A DNA stretch of 64,000 bases from Typhlomys cinereus (lineage: Eukaryota; Chordata; Mammalia; Rodentia; Platacanthomyidae): NCBI GenBank assembly GCA_023101885.1, contig JALPQD010000142.1, forward strand, positions 5,044,121-5,108,120. The letters run 5' to 3'. The notes beneath the pieces were generated by a model. That model was not told where the DNA came from. It searched no databases and was given only the letters and a program-made list of their open reading frames with translations. Positions 45,702-58,209 of this stretch are shown here, in pieces. How positions within the stretch are numbered: position 1 is the stretch's first letter; each line of letters begins with the position of its first letter. The position numbers and the translations under genes are program-made.

Positions 45702-48700
45702 AACCATTTTATTTTATCATCATAAAATCTTTTATGTAGTAAACTCTGTGTAAATGCCATATTAAGGAAAAAAAATGAAAAAAAAACAAGGGGAAAATTA
45801 AAGATACTCAGTTGGGGCTTCTAGTATCTCTTTCCTAAGTTATTTCATAAACTCGTATTAAGCTAACAATTGCCACAATAATCAGAATGGTCTTTATAAG
45901 GTAAGAAAAAGAAATACCCTCGACTTGCTTTATTTTTACACTGGCATTATCTACAAATGAATGCGTTTGTCTAGAGTCTCTGTTTACAAATCAAGGCCCA
46001 CCATCATCATAAAGAGGCCGATGGCCTTTCTGTACCATTCCACTCCCTGCCATTAACATTTATTCTACACACGAGACTATTTCAGTTGCATTCTGAGTTG
46101 AAACAGCATTTATAGACAAATCTACAAATGCAATAACCACTTTCAACTGATTTCGGTTGTCTACAAGTAGCTTTGGGAGACTTCTTGGGCACTCATCAGT
46201 TCAATATCACTGTGATACTGTCTACACCAATGGTTTTCACACTTTCCTGTGCACTAAAACCAAATTCAGAATTTGTCAAAATTCTGACATGCACAGAGAT
46301 TCAGCACTGGTATGCATAAAGTAGAGATGAAGTGCTGTGACAATTTGACAGAAAGCAGATTGTGGAAGCAATGTGCTAAGATTTTACAAAGTGCTTCTCC
46401 ACCCTCTAGGGAGAAAATATGAAGTTCTGGCTGTGGTGTTCTTTCAGAGACTATTCGGACCTCTTATAGAATTTTAATAAGTCATTAAGTTCATAGCTAC
46501 AGTTATATCCTTACCATTTGATTCCATATTTAATCAAAGACGAGTATTTACTGAGCTTACCAAATATTATTTGTTTTATTGATATTTTTGAAAGGCTAAA
46601 ATATTCTGACTCTCTGATTCAAAATTTTCCAGAATATGCAGATTGTGATGCTTGAAGGCAAAAGGAAGTTATGTTTTTACTGCCAGAATTCTCTGATGCT
46701 TAATATAAACACAAGGAAAAATCTAAACCATCATGGCCATGGATTGCATTATTTCCTGACTTACTGGACCAGGAGGGCCTTTGTTTCACAGAACCCACTA
46801 GATATTTAGGAAATGTCTCCACAATATAAGCATTCAGGACATTTTTCCTGTACAGGGTACCATTTTCTCACACAGTCAACACATCGTACACTGGAGCAGT
46901 TGGGGAACATTTTAAATCTCTTTAGCTTGTTGACTTTCTTTCCCCTTGGCATCTGAATTGAAAGAAAAAAAAAAAAAAACAGATGTTCTGTGACTATCTA
47001 AGTATTCACCTCACTTCCCCATCACCATGCACCAGGTTCACAAGTGACTTACTAATCACTTGACAACCTATGTGGGATGTACAAGTGACAGATAATAATA
47101 AGCATTTACAAATGATAAAAATTAATATACTTTGTGGTATTTGTTATAAATGAAATAAGAAATCATGAGTCTGATGCATATACCTAGGAGAAAAAGAAAG
47201 TTAATACACAGATCTATTCTGAGCTAAGAATCCATCCATTCAACTTCTTAAGTTTATAGACAGAGAAATTAAAGCCCAAAGAGTTTAAAAGTGTGCAGAA
47301 ATGCTTATGCAATGATTTGCTGTCGTTATGAGTCATAAAGAAACAAGGGGGTGAAACTGACATCATCAGTATTGCAGGACCAAAAACTCATACAATCAGC
47401 ATGGCTAGAGTATACTGGCTATAGTTCAGTTCATGGATGCAGGGATATTTTAAATCTTCTTCCCTCTGAAGTTTCAATAGTCTATGGAACAAATTGACAA
47501 TAGTCAGTCAATAGGGAAAGAAATAACAAATTGCGTTACATGCCTAAGGCATGGGAATATAAGACTCAGAAAAGGGCAAGATGGCTGGCCTTTTAGAACT
47601 TAAAAGGTGTAGGAACTTGGCTTCCGGGAGAAAAGGTGACACAGCTCTGACAAGTTGTGAGGAAGATGCCCAGCAAGGAAGGGCAACTTGTGGTGGCCTA
47701 CTTGGGATAAGAGGCAGACTCTAAAGCTTGTCTTCTATGAAAACAAGTTGCTCATAAACAGACAATACATGGTTCTGTTTGCATTTGCTATTTACTAAGA
47801 TAGAACTTCTCAGAGCCATTTCTTTGACTATAGAGATCTTCAGTTTCTCTGAAAAATTTCAAAATACACCAGTGAAATGTTTGGCGTGAGCTTGCTTACT
47901 CATTCGCATGGTTCCAGGTAAGACTCAGTGCTACCAGGAAAGCCTTACCTAGGATACTGTTGCTCTGTACTGTCTCAGACCCGCTTACTACACCTCCCTC
48001 AAAGCTGTCATCAACGCAGATGTCCAATGTTTTAGGTTGATTTCAACATATTCTGAGAGGGTAATAACCTAAGGTTCTGATGTGATTTCTAAATGTTCTT
48101 GAGGAAAGAATTCAGAAAGAATCAGCAAGAGTAAAGACGCATGATCAGATTCACAGAGAAGCTAGAACTTGGGCCAGAATCGGAGTGGAACAGAGTGTGA
48201 GAAACAGAAACAAGGAGAGAAAGAACACACCCCCTGCAAAAAGATTAGCAATCTCTCCTGACAGAGTGGGGGATGGATGTGCTCATATTTTGGTACTTTC
48301 TCTGGTATGTTTTCTTTTTTATGGTTGTTAGTAGTTTAAACACATTATCGGCTGACCTAATGAGAAATCCAGGTCCACTTTCCAAGTGAGTGAGAGGCCA
48401 AAGTTCCAAATGCAAGTAGAGCAAGGTCACTAAAATTTGCCACGATGCAAAATCTCAGCCAAATGGGTAACACCATGACTGAAAACACAAGACATGACTG
48501 CAGCATTAAAACCAAGTGAAACAAAGACTGTGAAAGGTCACAGTAAAGGAAAAAGAATATAAATCTAAAAAGTGGATCAGAATTTGAAATTCTAACAAAT
48601 ACACTATTCAAACAATATTTTGTTTTTATTGTTAATTAACCAAACTATAAGTGGTTAAAGCTATTTCAGCTATGAAATCACTAAATCTTAATGGATATTT
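45702..48700. other. Intronic DNA, mostly unique
   Basis: About 3 kb of TXLNB intron. A MER5A-like stretch (ccaatggttttcacactttc, 46228-46340) is possible but weak. An A-run occurs at about 46960-46979. No exon-like segment in a taxilin frame was seen. Confidence 0.4.
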
Positions 48701-48717
48701 TATAGATAAGAAAATTG

Positions 48718-49032
48718 GGGGCTGGAGAGGTGGCTCAGGGGTTAAGCCTCTACCTTGCAGGCGGAAGGTCTTAAGTTTGGATCCTAGACCCCACGTATAG
48801 ACGCCAGGCGGAAGCGGGGGTGGCCTGCGTTTCTGGTCCTGGTAGGGCGGAGCCTGTGAATCCCAGGGCAGAGTAAACAAGGAGGAGGTGGAGGCGGAGG
48901 CAGTCCATGGTGGTTCCCGAATTCATCCATGGTTCTACACACACACACATACATGCACACACATACATGCACACATGGGCACACACACATACATGCACAA
49001 TTGAATAAATAATAATAATAAATTTAAAAAAA
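48718..49032 (+). mobile_element. Young tRNA-headed SINE (CpG-rich subfamily)
   Basis: The start 'gggctggagaggtggctcag' is the tRNA-like head. The B-box-like 'agtttggatcc' is followed by 'accccacgtatagacgcc', 'ggcggaagcgggggtggcct', 'ggtagggcggagcctgtg' and 'aaacaaggaggaggtggagg', then CA-rich DNA and an A/T tail with AATAAA (49004-49009). Low decay of CpGs suggests a recent insertion. Flanked by 'aagaaaattg' (48708-48717, 49033-49042). Confidence 0.93.
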
Positions 49033-49042
49033 AAGAAAATTG

Positions 49043-49280
49043 AAGGCTGGAGAAGTGGCTCGGGGATTAAGACTATCTCGCAAACAGAAAGTCTGAGGTA
49101 TGATCTGAGGTCCCACATAAAACACCTGGTGGAAGAGCAGCAGCCTGCACTTCCCAGAGCATAGCAAGAAGGAGCAATCCAGGATGATTCCCGAAGTCAC
49201 CCTTTGTCCTCCTCAGGGACACACAGTGTTCTCTCTTCACATGGGCACACACATATAAAAATAAATAAATATTTTTTAAA
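49043..49280 (+). mobile_element. Older tRNA-headed SINE
   Basis: The head 'aaggctggagaagtggctcggg' is followed by 'gaggtcccacataaaacacc', 'gcaatccaggatgattccc' and 'tttgtcctcctcagggac', ending in 'ataaaaataaataaat'. A third copy of 'aagaaaattg' lies at 49281-49290. More diverged than its left neighbour and lacking the CpG-rich block. Confidence 0.9.
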
Positions 49281-49659
49281 AAGAAAATTGAGGCTACTAA
49301 TTGTTCAACTAGTTAGTTGATAGCAAAGGAAGTTCTAGAACTTATGTCTCCTAATCTTAATTGAGCATGAATTTGCCTGTTATCACACATGATAATTCCA
49401 TGTCAACATATTTGTTGCTTTCTAACACTGCTTTAAGTTGTGTTAGTATGGGGGAAAAATCTAAACACTGAAGTAACAGTAGGCAGAAAACCTTTAGAAT
49501 CTTTTCCATAGCATGTGATGTCTTAGTTTCAACAACACCCCACTTCTCTGGTAACTTCATATTCCACTGTTGTAATAAGTCCATAGCCCAAACAAATGAA
49601 GGAAACAAGGCGAGTATTTTTCCAGCTTACTATTTCCAGATATAGCCCATGTGGCAAGA

Positions 49660-49948
49660 AAGTCAGCAGGGCCCAGGGAACTGGTCACATCACACCTTAG
49701 CCACAGCAAGAGCAGAGAGAAAAGGACCGGCATTGTCTTCTACATGCCATCAGCCACCTGGTTCTCTACATCTTCATCTGCCTTTCCAGGGAATGGTCCC
49801 ACCCACTGTGGATTCAGTGGTCCACATCAACTATGTAATCACCTCCAGGCTTACAAAGAGGTTTGCCTTAATGAAATAATTCCTCATAGGTGCAACCAAA
49901 GGCTCACCTTTGAAATGTCAAGTTGACAGCTGAAACTAACCATCACAC
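49660..49948 (-). mobile_element. MaLR/MT-type solo LTR, antisense
   Basis: 'actggtcacatcacacctta', 'agcagagagaaaaggacc', 'gaatggtcccacccactgtgg', 'caccttt-gaaatgtcaagttgaca' and 'aactaaccatcacac' follow the antisense order of a rodent MaLR-type LTR whose sense end reads 'tgtgatggttag...tcaacttgaca'. Confidence 0.7.
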
Positions 49949-49949
49949 A

Positions 49950-52095
49950 TGGACACCAGGAAAGAGATAGAGAAAAGCACAAGTGTGTACTCAAGACTAA
50001 ATTATAGTCCCAAAAGGATATTTAAAAAAAAAAAACTTTGAAAGAGAAAAAGCAGTTTGGGGCACCTCAACTCTGTGAAGTCCCCAGACAGTAGAAGCAA
50101 TCATCCCTGTGCTCATAGTTTTAGAATAAATCCGATGTGCATTTCTACAGCTGTTCCACTGTCTAAACTTTAAAATTTTATTTCCTTTATGAATGATTAA
50201 AAGATTTTTTTTCATTCCTTTGATGAAAAAATAGCTCCTTTATATTCCAATACAACTGTGCCAGTGACCACTGCCACGTGTGACATTCTGGTCCTGCTGT
50301 GCAGGTGTCTGAACTCACATTGCCTTCCTGCCAAGCAGTATTTTGCATTATGGTAGCACCACATGCCCACCACATGCCTTCCCCAGCTTTAACAGAGAAA
50401 ACAAAGCTAACTTTGGGATGGCACATCCAGGGATAAGGCAGATAATCTCTTGATTTAAAATAAAAGGTCCCCGAATAAAGCAGTTTTTTCTCTTGAGTCT
50501 AACATTAATGAATTGCCATGTTTACATGAGAACACAATAAGAATTTTCTTAAAGGATGAGCAAGTTTCTGTCTGTTCCTTTCCTCCATGAGTATCCCACA
50601 AAACACCCTAGCTCAGCGAAACTAATTAAGTTTACAGTCTTAAATCTCTGATGACCTACCATCACGAGTCCTTCACATATTTGTCAATAATTTTTTTATC
50701 AAAGAGAGAAATAATTTTTGAATGTGCATCAGTATACCAGAATGGTAGGTAAACTCTTACAGAATAGACTATGAGAGCAAAAGAGACCTCAACAAATATG
50801 AAGTTTAAAGAAACACATCAAAAATTTCTCTTTACAGCTACAAAAATCTATAGAGAGAGATAATTTGAGAGGGAAAAAAATCATTGGAGTGAATCATTTC
50901 TTTGTCCCACAAACAACACATGTAGTGGCTTTATATGTCATTACAATGAAAGGTGTTCCAGGAAACACTACATCTCATTGGGTCTTACCAATGGCAGTAA
51001 TAGTTATCGAAAACTGGAGTTTGTTGGTTCTCAGATACTTTATCTAGAAAATTAAACTGATTGGACTAGAAAGTTCTTCAAAGAGCCTCCAGACCTAAAA
51101 TTCTTTGATCCCATGTAGGCTAGCTAGATTTAGTGAATAAAAAGTACAAGATGTCCAGAAAATTTGAATTTTTGGTAAACAACACATACAACTATGCACA
51201 AGTATGTCCCATGGCTTGTCTTTCAACAGACAGCCTTAATGAAAGACAGATCTGCCTCCGGAGATGAAAGCAAATATTCTAGCCAAAGGGAAATGTCTGT
51301 TCCTGGGAGAAAGGTTAGCATTCTTCAGCAGATTTATGTCAGGATGGGTGGGAGGGCTCTACCCCTTACTGAGATTAGACAGAGTTGTCCAAGTGCCGAT
51401 AGGTGAGGAAGGGAAAATCCTTGCTAGGGTGGGGTGAGGCGCTTGAAAAGATATAATCAACAGTAGTGTCCCACACTTGCCAGATGATCCCCTGAATACA
51501 GATTCCCAGGCACCACAGAGAAAGCTGCAGAAGACCTAAGGAGGAACAACAGGAAAAAAGAGGAAAAATCCAAATCTCTCTGTGAAATAATCAGGAACGG
51601 ATGAGTTTTAAAACATAGCTTGAAGTCCAGCAGGGAAGAGGAAATGAACCCACACCAACAGAAATTAAGGGATTGGTGAGAGAAAGGAAGGACCAAGAAG
51701 GCCACGTCCAGAATCTTTCACACACACACACATGGGAAACAACTTTCATGCCTTGGATGTGTTTTCCTTATATTTGATTTTATTGCTTGATAGAAAAAAT
51801 GATCAGAGTTATCCCCATCCAAACTTTAGGAAATGGGTTATGCGCAGAGAAGAGAGATAGGAAGAGGAGTTTCTAAAAGAATAGGTTCACAACATTGTCA
51901 AGTCTCTTCTTTTGGTTAGAATTCTAGCCATTCTACAGATTGATACAGGCTGCTTCGTGCTAGTCAATAATTTTGATTAGCTAATCAGCTAATCTGCTTT
52001 TTTATTAATTAACATGGGAAAGTGGATAATTTATCCTTTTATAGAGTCACTGTTATGATACGTAATATATCTTTGAATATTAAAGATAAATTGAG
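49950..52095. other. Intronic DNA, nothing recognised
   Basis: TXLNB intron. No exon, repeat or RNA gene could be supported. Confidence 0.4.
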
Positions 52096-52099
52096 GAAA

Positions 52100-52385
52100 G
52101 CCTGGGGATCCAGTGGGTTAGAATGCTTGCTGCACCAAGGACCTTAGTTTGAAAACCAAGCACCCAGGTTAAAAATAAGTAAATAAAAGCCTGGCATGGC
52201 AGCGAGTCCCGGGAGCTTCTCACCAAGTTCAGTGAGAGACCCTGTCACGGTGGAATAAGGTAGACAGTGATGGGGAGAACACCTGATGCAATGTCCTCCT
52301 GGACCTCCACACGCATGTACAGGGACATATGTATCTGAACACATACGCATGTATATATCCATCATAAACACACCACACATACATA
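52100..52385 (+). mobile_element. B4/RSINE1-like SINE
   Basis: The head 'agcctggggatccagtggg-ttagaatgcttgctgcacc' is followed by 'agcctggcatggcagcgagtcccgggagcttc' (B1-like part), 'agtgagagaccctgtcacggtggaataaggt' and 'ctcctggacctccacacgca'. A good example of the fused tRNA/B1 structure. Confidence 0.8.
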
Positions 52386-52687
52386 CAACATTTTAATAAA
52401 AATCACTTTTAAAAGGGCATAAGAGGCAAAGTAATAAGACCAAAGATGAAAATTGTAGACTACAGTTTCAGCAGACTGAAATTCTACCATGAATCTGACT
52501 TTGTAGTAGACAAGCTAATATTCACTCTGAAAGACAGACACCATCCTTTCTTATAGGAAAAGACAATTATATATGAGGCAGAGAAGTCGTTTGGCTAAGG
52601 TTGGTCTTAAGTTGTTGGTGGCTCGTCTGAGATATCAGCCCACATCACCTAATTACATTCATTTTTTAAAATGTCTCTCTCTTTTAA

Positions 52688-52909
<222 letters not shown>

Positions 52910-53586
52910 TGAAATCCAAGATGTATTTATTTTATTGCTAGTATATTTTTGTTTTACTTCTGAGTTAAAAGGAACTTTAAAATGTTCACGATTTTCAATT
53001 ATATCTATACTTTTTGTTTCCAAAATTATGCATATAATTGAATGAAGAGTGGATTCTAGAATGGATTCTAGTCCTATCTTCTTCTTTTTTTTCCTTTGAC
53101 TGTTATTTCTTGATCATGTGAGCTACTTAGCACCTAGTTCCAACCTCTGCACAGACATCTCCTTCTCCATACTTAGGGTTCTGAGAGCAAGGAAAACCAC
53201 TACAAGCCTTTATCCAAGCATTCTAAAATGGAACTGTCCTCTCAGTGCTTTTGAGTCAGTCAGTTGTAAAATAAGAGAGGGTTTAGTGAGGACAGGTCTC
53301 CTCTTATCTGCTGAGGTAAGAGGAAAAGCAGGAGGTGGCAAAACAGAGGGATCTGAGGCCTGTGCATCCCCCCATCTTCACACCCCCAGAAACTAGATGA
53401 TATACTTGTTTTTTTTAATGTTCTCTCCGCTTAAAAAAAAACACTTATAGAGAAGCAATGACAGAATGAAACTTGCTGCTCCACGCAGCACAAAACCTCC
53501 ATAGAAGTTAAAGGCAGCTTTATTTTACAGCTAAAGTATCTCTGATTCAGGGTCTCTCACCTGCAGCAGCTCTTTACAAGGAGACT

Positions 53587-53616
53587 TTGGACCTCATTCC
53601 CTTGGACCTCATTCCC
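53587..53616. repeat. 15-bp tandem duplication
   Basis: 'ttggacctcattccc' occurs twice in a row (53587-53601 and 53602-53616) with no differences, 7 bp before the hairpin. Confidence 0.95.
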
Positions 53617-53623
53617 TTTGTGG

Positions 53624-53676
53624 GCCTGAAGCTTACTCAGTTTTGGAAGCCCTCCAAAACTGAGTAAGCTTCAGGC
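53624..53676. repeat. Perfect inverted repeat (24-bp arms, 5-bp loop)
   Basis: The left arm 53624-53647 (starting gcctgaagctt) and the right arm 53653-53676 (ending aagcttcaggc) are exact reverse complements around the loop agccc. It is present in the TXLNB pre-mRNA, where it would form a long stem. Confidence 0.97.
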
Positions 53677-53679
53677 CTA

Positions 53680-55608
53680 CAAACTCGCTGCCTGTTCAAA
53701 GGCGGAGCTTATCTGGTGACTTGATATTTTGGAGTTTTCACTAACTGCAGTCTTGTAGTTTGCTTTTTGTCCTTTTTTCTTCCTTGCTCCTCAACATATT
53801 CCATTAGGATAAACTGTCTAGCAGTCAAGCAAGAACAGTTCTGAAAGCCGGAGTGACTGGCTGCCTGCTTAATTCTGTCAACCACACTTTCGAGTTCTTT
53901 TTAACCACATACACTACATGGTGATGACATAAGAGTGTTGAATACACCAAAGTAGGGTCTCTAATGCTGTCACTCACATACAGGCTTTTCTTTGTGCACA
54001 TTCCTTCCAGCTCTGCTATGCACACAGCAATAGTATAATTACTGCCATAAGCCACACATGAGTTGCCAGCTAGTTTTTGTGGCTTATGTGACATTTTCCT
54101 ATGCAGTTTACAGTCCACGCAAGCATATTTTGCAAATGATTGTCATGTTCCATTATATAACTGTTTTCTGATTCACTTATTAGGGCACATGTGGATTTGT
54201 TCTTTTTCCCTTTTATATTAAGAAAAACCTTCAAGGAATAAGATTACTTCAATGAACAAGAAGAAAGCTTTTTGCTTTGTTTTACCTTTATGGTCATATT
54301 ACTTGTCAAAACAATAGTAAAATTTATAAAGCAATTTTGCTTAACATTGATTATTATCTATTTTAATTAGCATTGCATAAGTTGAGTGTCAATGGTAGTA
54401 TTTCCCCCATTTTGGCCCCTATTCTCTTGCAGATTAAAAGATTCTATTCTGATTTTTTCTTCAGGGAATCAGGAATTTTCCTGAACCTACTCACCCCCCC
54501 ACCCCTGACTGGTCACTCCAAAAGAAATGAGCCAGGAAACTAGCTCAACTCAAACCTTACTAAGCTTTGGCATTTGTCTCTTCTGCTATAATAAACTCCA
54601 AGACGTAGAAGGCCATTCTCAAAAAAAAGAGCCCAGAAGTAAAATATCATGAAAAAAATCACCTTTTTTGCTTGGAGAACAGAAACCTGCTTTTTTTCCC
54701 CTCACCAATTTGGATACTAGTATAGAAAATTCCTGAAATATAATGGTTGATATAGAGTAAGTTATCAACTTCAATTCTGTCACTCAAACTGCCACTCTAA
54801 CTTACTCATACTTACAGAGCATGAAGCCTATAATAGTATCTGCCACTGTACTCATTAATGAACAAGGACACATTAATTAGTAAATAAGGATGAACCATGA
54901 CTAAATTCACAGATGGCCTAAAAAAATAGTTTCTGGAAATTTCCTCAATTTTCATGCAATCAAAAAATCACTAACAAATTCTAATTTAGCCTTTGAAATT
55001 AATTTTACTCCTTTAAAAAACTGGTAAAGAGAAAAAGCAAGAGATTCCAGATGAAATCTTCTGTGCCTGTTACAAGTGTACAAAACTATGCCATGTGCAC
55101 TGTAAATCATCCAACTAACATTTAACTAAGGCTGACTTATTATGCAGCACGTCCACTGTCATTCATTAAGAAACTATGCATTCATACACATGGACAAAAG
55201 TCAGTATTCAAACAATTCACATAACATAAGAAACAGAAAGTTAAGGAGGGTTATGTTAGGGCTAAATACAGTAGATCTGGAAATAATCTAAATTCATATG
55301 ATCTTGCAGGATGACCAAAACATTAAAAGGTCAAGCATAAATCATGTCTCTCTTCTTATAAAACTGCTTTTTGTATATTGTATACCTGTTTCTTGACACT
55401 TAGAGAAAGCAACATAGGGTGACATGATCAAGGTTCATGTGGCATGTATACCTGCTTATACCAGACAGAGGCAGTTTTGTCCAAGTGACAATAGGTATCT
55501 CTGCCAGGTATTTTTGGATGCTACGGTTGGATATTACTGTCATACAATAGACATAGGCCTGGTATTAAACAGCTACAAGGGAAAGAACATTGCACCATTT
55601 AAAAAAAT
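53680..55608. other. Intronic DNA, nothing recognised
   Basis: AT-rich intron sequence. No gene or named repeat. Confidence 0.4.
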
Positions 55609-55610
55609 GT

Positions 55611-55910
55611 GGGGCTAGAGAGATGGTTTGGGAATTAAGACTCTGCTTCAAAAGCAGAAGTACCTGAGTTTGGATCCCAGGTCCCAAGTCAAAATGCCAG
55701 GCAGAAACAGCGGTGGCCAGCAGAGCCTGGAAAATCCCAGAGCAAGCAAGAAGGAAGTAGAAGCAATCCAGGATGATTCTGAATGTCACCCTTGGTCCTC
55801 CACAGGGACATGGTGCCCTTTGATACACACACACACATACACACACCCACACACACAAGCACACACATGCCTGCACTTGTGCACAAAAATAAGTACAAAG
55901 TTAAAAAAAA
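55611..55910 (+). mobile_element. Older tRNA-headed SINE
   Basis: The head 'gggctagagagatggtttgggaattaag' is followed by 'ggatcccaggtcccaagtcaaaatgcc', 'agcaatccaggatgattctgaa', 'ttggtcctccacagggacat' and CA-rich DNA with an A-rich tail. Same older subfamily as 49043. Confidence 0.88.
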
Positions 55911-55914
55911 TAAT

Positions 55915-57780
55915 CCACTATTTCAACAGTAATGAACCTGAGAAGTTTGGACATATGGATTAATCTCTGACAAGTAAAATCTAAATAATAATGGCAAAAA
56001 CAATATGTCAATTTTTAGAAAGAATATGTTATTTTAAATCCAAGATAATCATGGGAAAATTTATCCCCATCTGATAACTTTGGTGCAAGAAAGAACTATC
56101 TTTTGTATAAGAATTTAACATGAGAGATATATGACATAGGACTGTCAACCTTCTAAGAATGTCAATTTCAATCAAGATTGTTGTTAATATGGCTTGCTTT
56201 TTTTCCTATGTTAATGCCGATATCACAGTAACTGCACATGAACATGAAGATGGACTACATCTAAAATACCTGGCAGAGATATCTGTTGTCATTCAGTGGA
56301 CAAAATTGCCCATCTGGTGTAAACAGATATACACACCACACTAACCCCAACCATGTTACCTTGTCTTTCTCTAAGTGTCAAGAAGCAGATGGGGGTTTGT
56401 AACATATATGCAACATGGCAGGAAAGGATAGGAGTAAAAGAAGATGTGGTCAGAAGAGAGTGTTGACAATCCTCTTGATGTGTATCAGAAAAAAAACATA
56501 AAACTTTTCAAAACAGGTCAGGGTTTGTGTGACATGATATCCACTTACATCAGGCTCTGTGAAGCACCAGAAATATCTGGGATTTAGGAAACTAAGGGAC
56601 CCCAGGAATTTTCCTTTCTCTCAGCCAATGACATCTTTGTTAGGATCAAAGCACCTCTAAAGCCTTAAATACCTTTTTGGCACTGAAGGAACCCAGTCCA
56701 GCAGGGCAAACAGCTCTGACAAAGGGCTGCTGCTTGAATGTGGCCCCACTGGTGATCAGCAGAGGCTGGCACTCCTAGACTCTACTACTCTCTCTCTAGG
56801 GGTTACTGGAGTTGTTCCCCATACTTCCCACATTAGGACTCAAATTCCACGATGTTACTGGATTTAGCAAATGAAAATATTTTACATCTAGTTAACTTTA
56901 CATTTCGAATAATTGGATAAAATATAGCCCACCCAAAATTTGTAAACTGAAAATTATTTCTTAATTCAATAGCTACCCCATATTTTATCAGGCATCTCTG
57001 CACCAGAATTTCAGCATCCTGAGATAGAAAGTACAGGGTAGAATGGCTTCATTCCCATTGTCATCTAGGCTTGCCAGAAACAAGCACCACGATGTCTTCA
57101 TTTCAGCACAGAGGGGTTGAGGACAGGGATGGTGGGAGCAAGGCACATTTCAGAGACTTTCCTTTCATGCTTTTGAGTTCAGCAGTAGCTATTTCTGATG
57201 CTTCAATGGAAAATCACCGATGCTTGAGCATTCGAGGGATACTTTTTCATCTGCTCTTTCCCCATACATAGAGTTGGCATCCAAAGGCCAAAATTATAAA
57301 GCAGAGTATTTCATTTTCTGTTACCAAGCATCTGCTCTTCTCTTTCCATTTTTTTTCTCTTAAACAGCACCATAAGCTTCTTTTAAGAATCATGAAACCC
57401 AAAATGTAACCCAAGCACACAAATTGCTGGCCATTACTTGAATGCAAGCCCGCTCTTGAATTCAAAGCACTTTCCAGATTCTAAGGCAGGTCTTTCTGGC
57501 ATTATTAGACAGACTCAAGAAAAATATTTCCAGACCACCAACAAGAAAGTCAAAGAACAGTTTAAAATAATTGCAATGTAAAAATTATAAATGTTATGCT
57601 CTAAAAACTATACCCACAAGCACTGCAAGAGGTGACATAGGCCAGGTTCACATGCTTCCAAAGAGACAGATGAAGGCACACCGTGGTTGACAGCGACCAT
57701 ACAGATGCTTTCAGAGTTTGCTTCCTCTCTATAAGCACTGGAGAGATTCCTGAGAATTTTTCATGTTTGCACCCCCATGT
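55915..57780. other. Intronic DNA, nothing recognised
   Basis: TXLNB intron. A CCAAT box (56614) followed by 'ccttaaatacc' (56662) is noted in the findings, but no exon is visible. Confidence 0.4.
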
Positions 57781-57784
57781 CTAG

Positions 57785-57958
<174 letters not shown>

Positions 57959-58049
57959 TGACAGACACACCCAGCCCCGGAATGGCATCCTTTCCTGCGG
58001 GCTGCCTAGATGCAGACCTCTGCTATTACCCACATGGAGAGGGAATGGG

Positions 58050-58205
58050 TGCTATGATCAGAGAGCAATGGGTTCTAATGTGGTTTTGCCACTCGCTGAC
58101 CACTTGTGACCTTTGACGTATTTTGCCTCTGTGAATTATCTTCTGATTTGTAAGATGGTGATTTTAGTAGCATCACCGTGGTAGGGTTGGGAGGAGTCAA
58201 AAATG
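58050..58205 (+). mobile_element. MIR SINE
   Basis: 'tttgccactcgctgaccacttgtgacctttgacgtatttt' and 'tctgatttgtaagatggtga' match the MIR core (gccacttactagctgtgtgaccttgggcaa...catctgtaaaatggg). Old and pan-mammalian. Confidence 0.8.
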
Positions 58206-58209
58206 TGGT

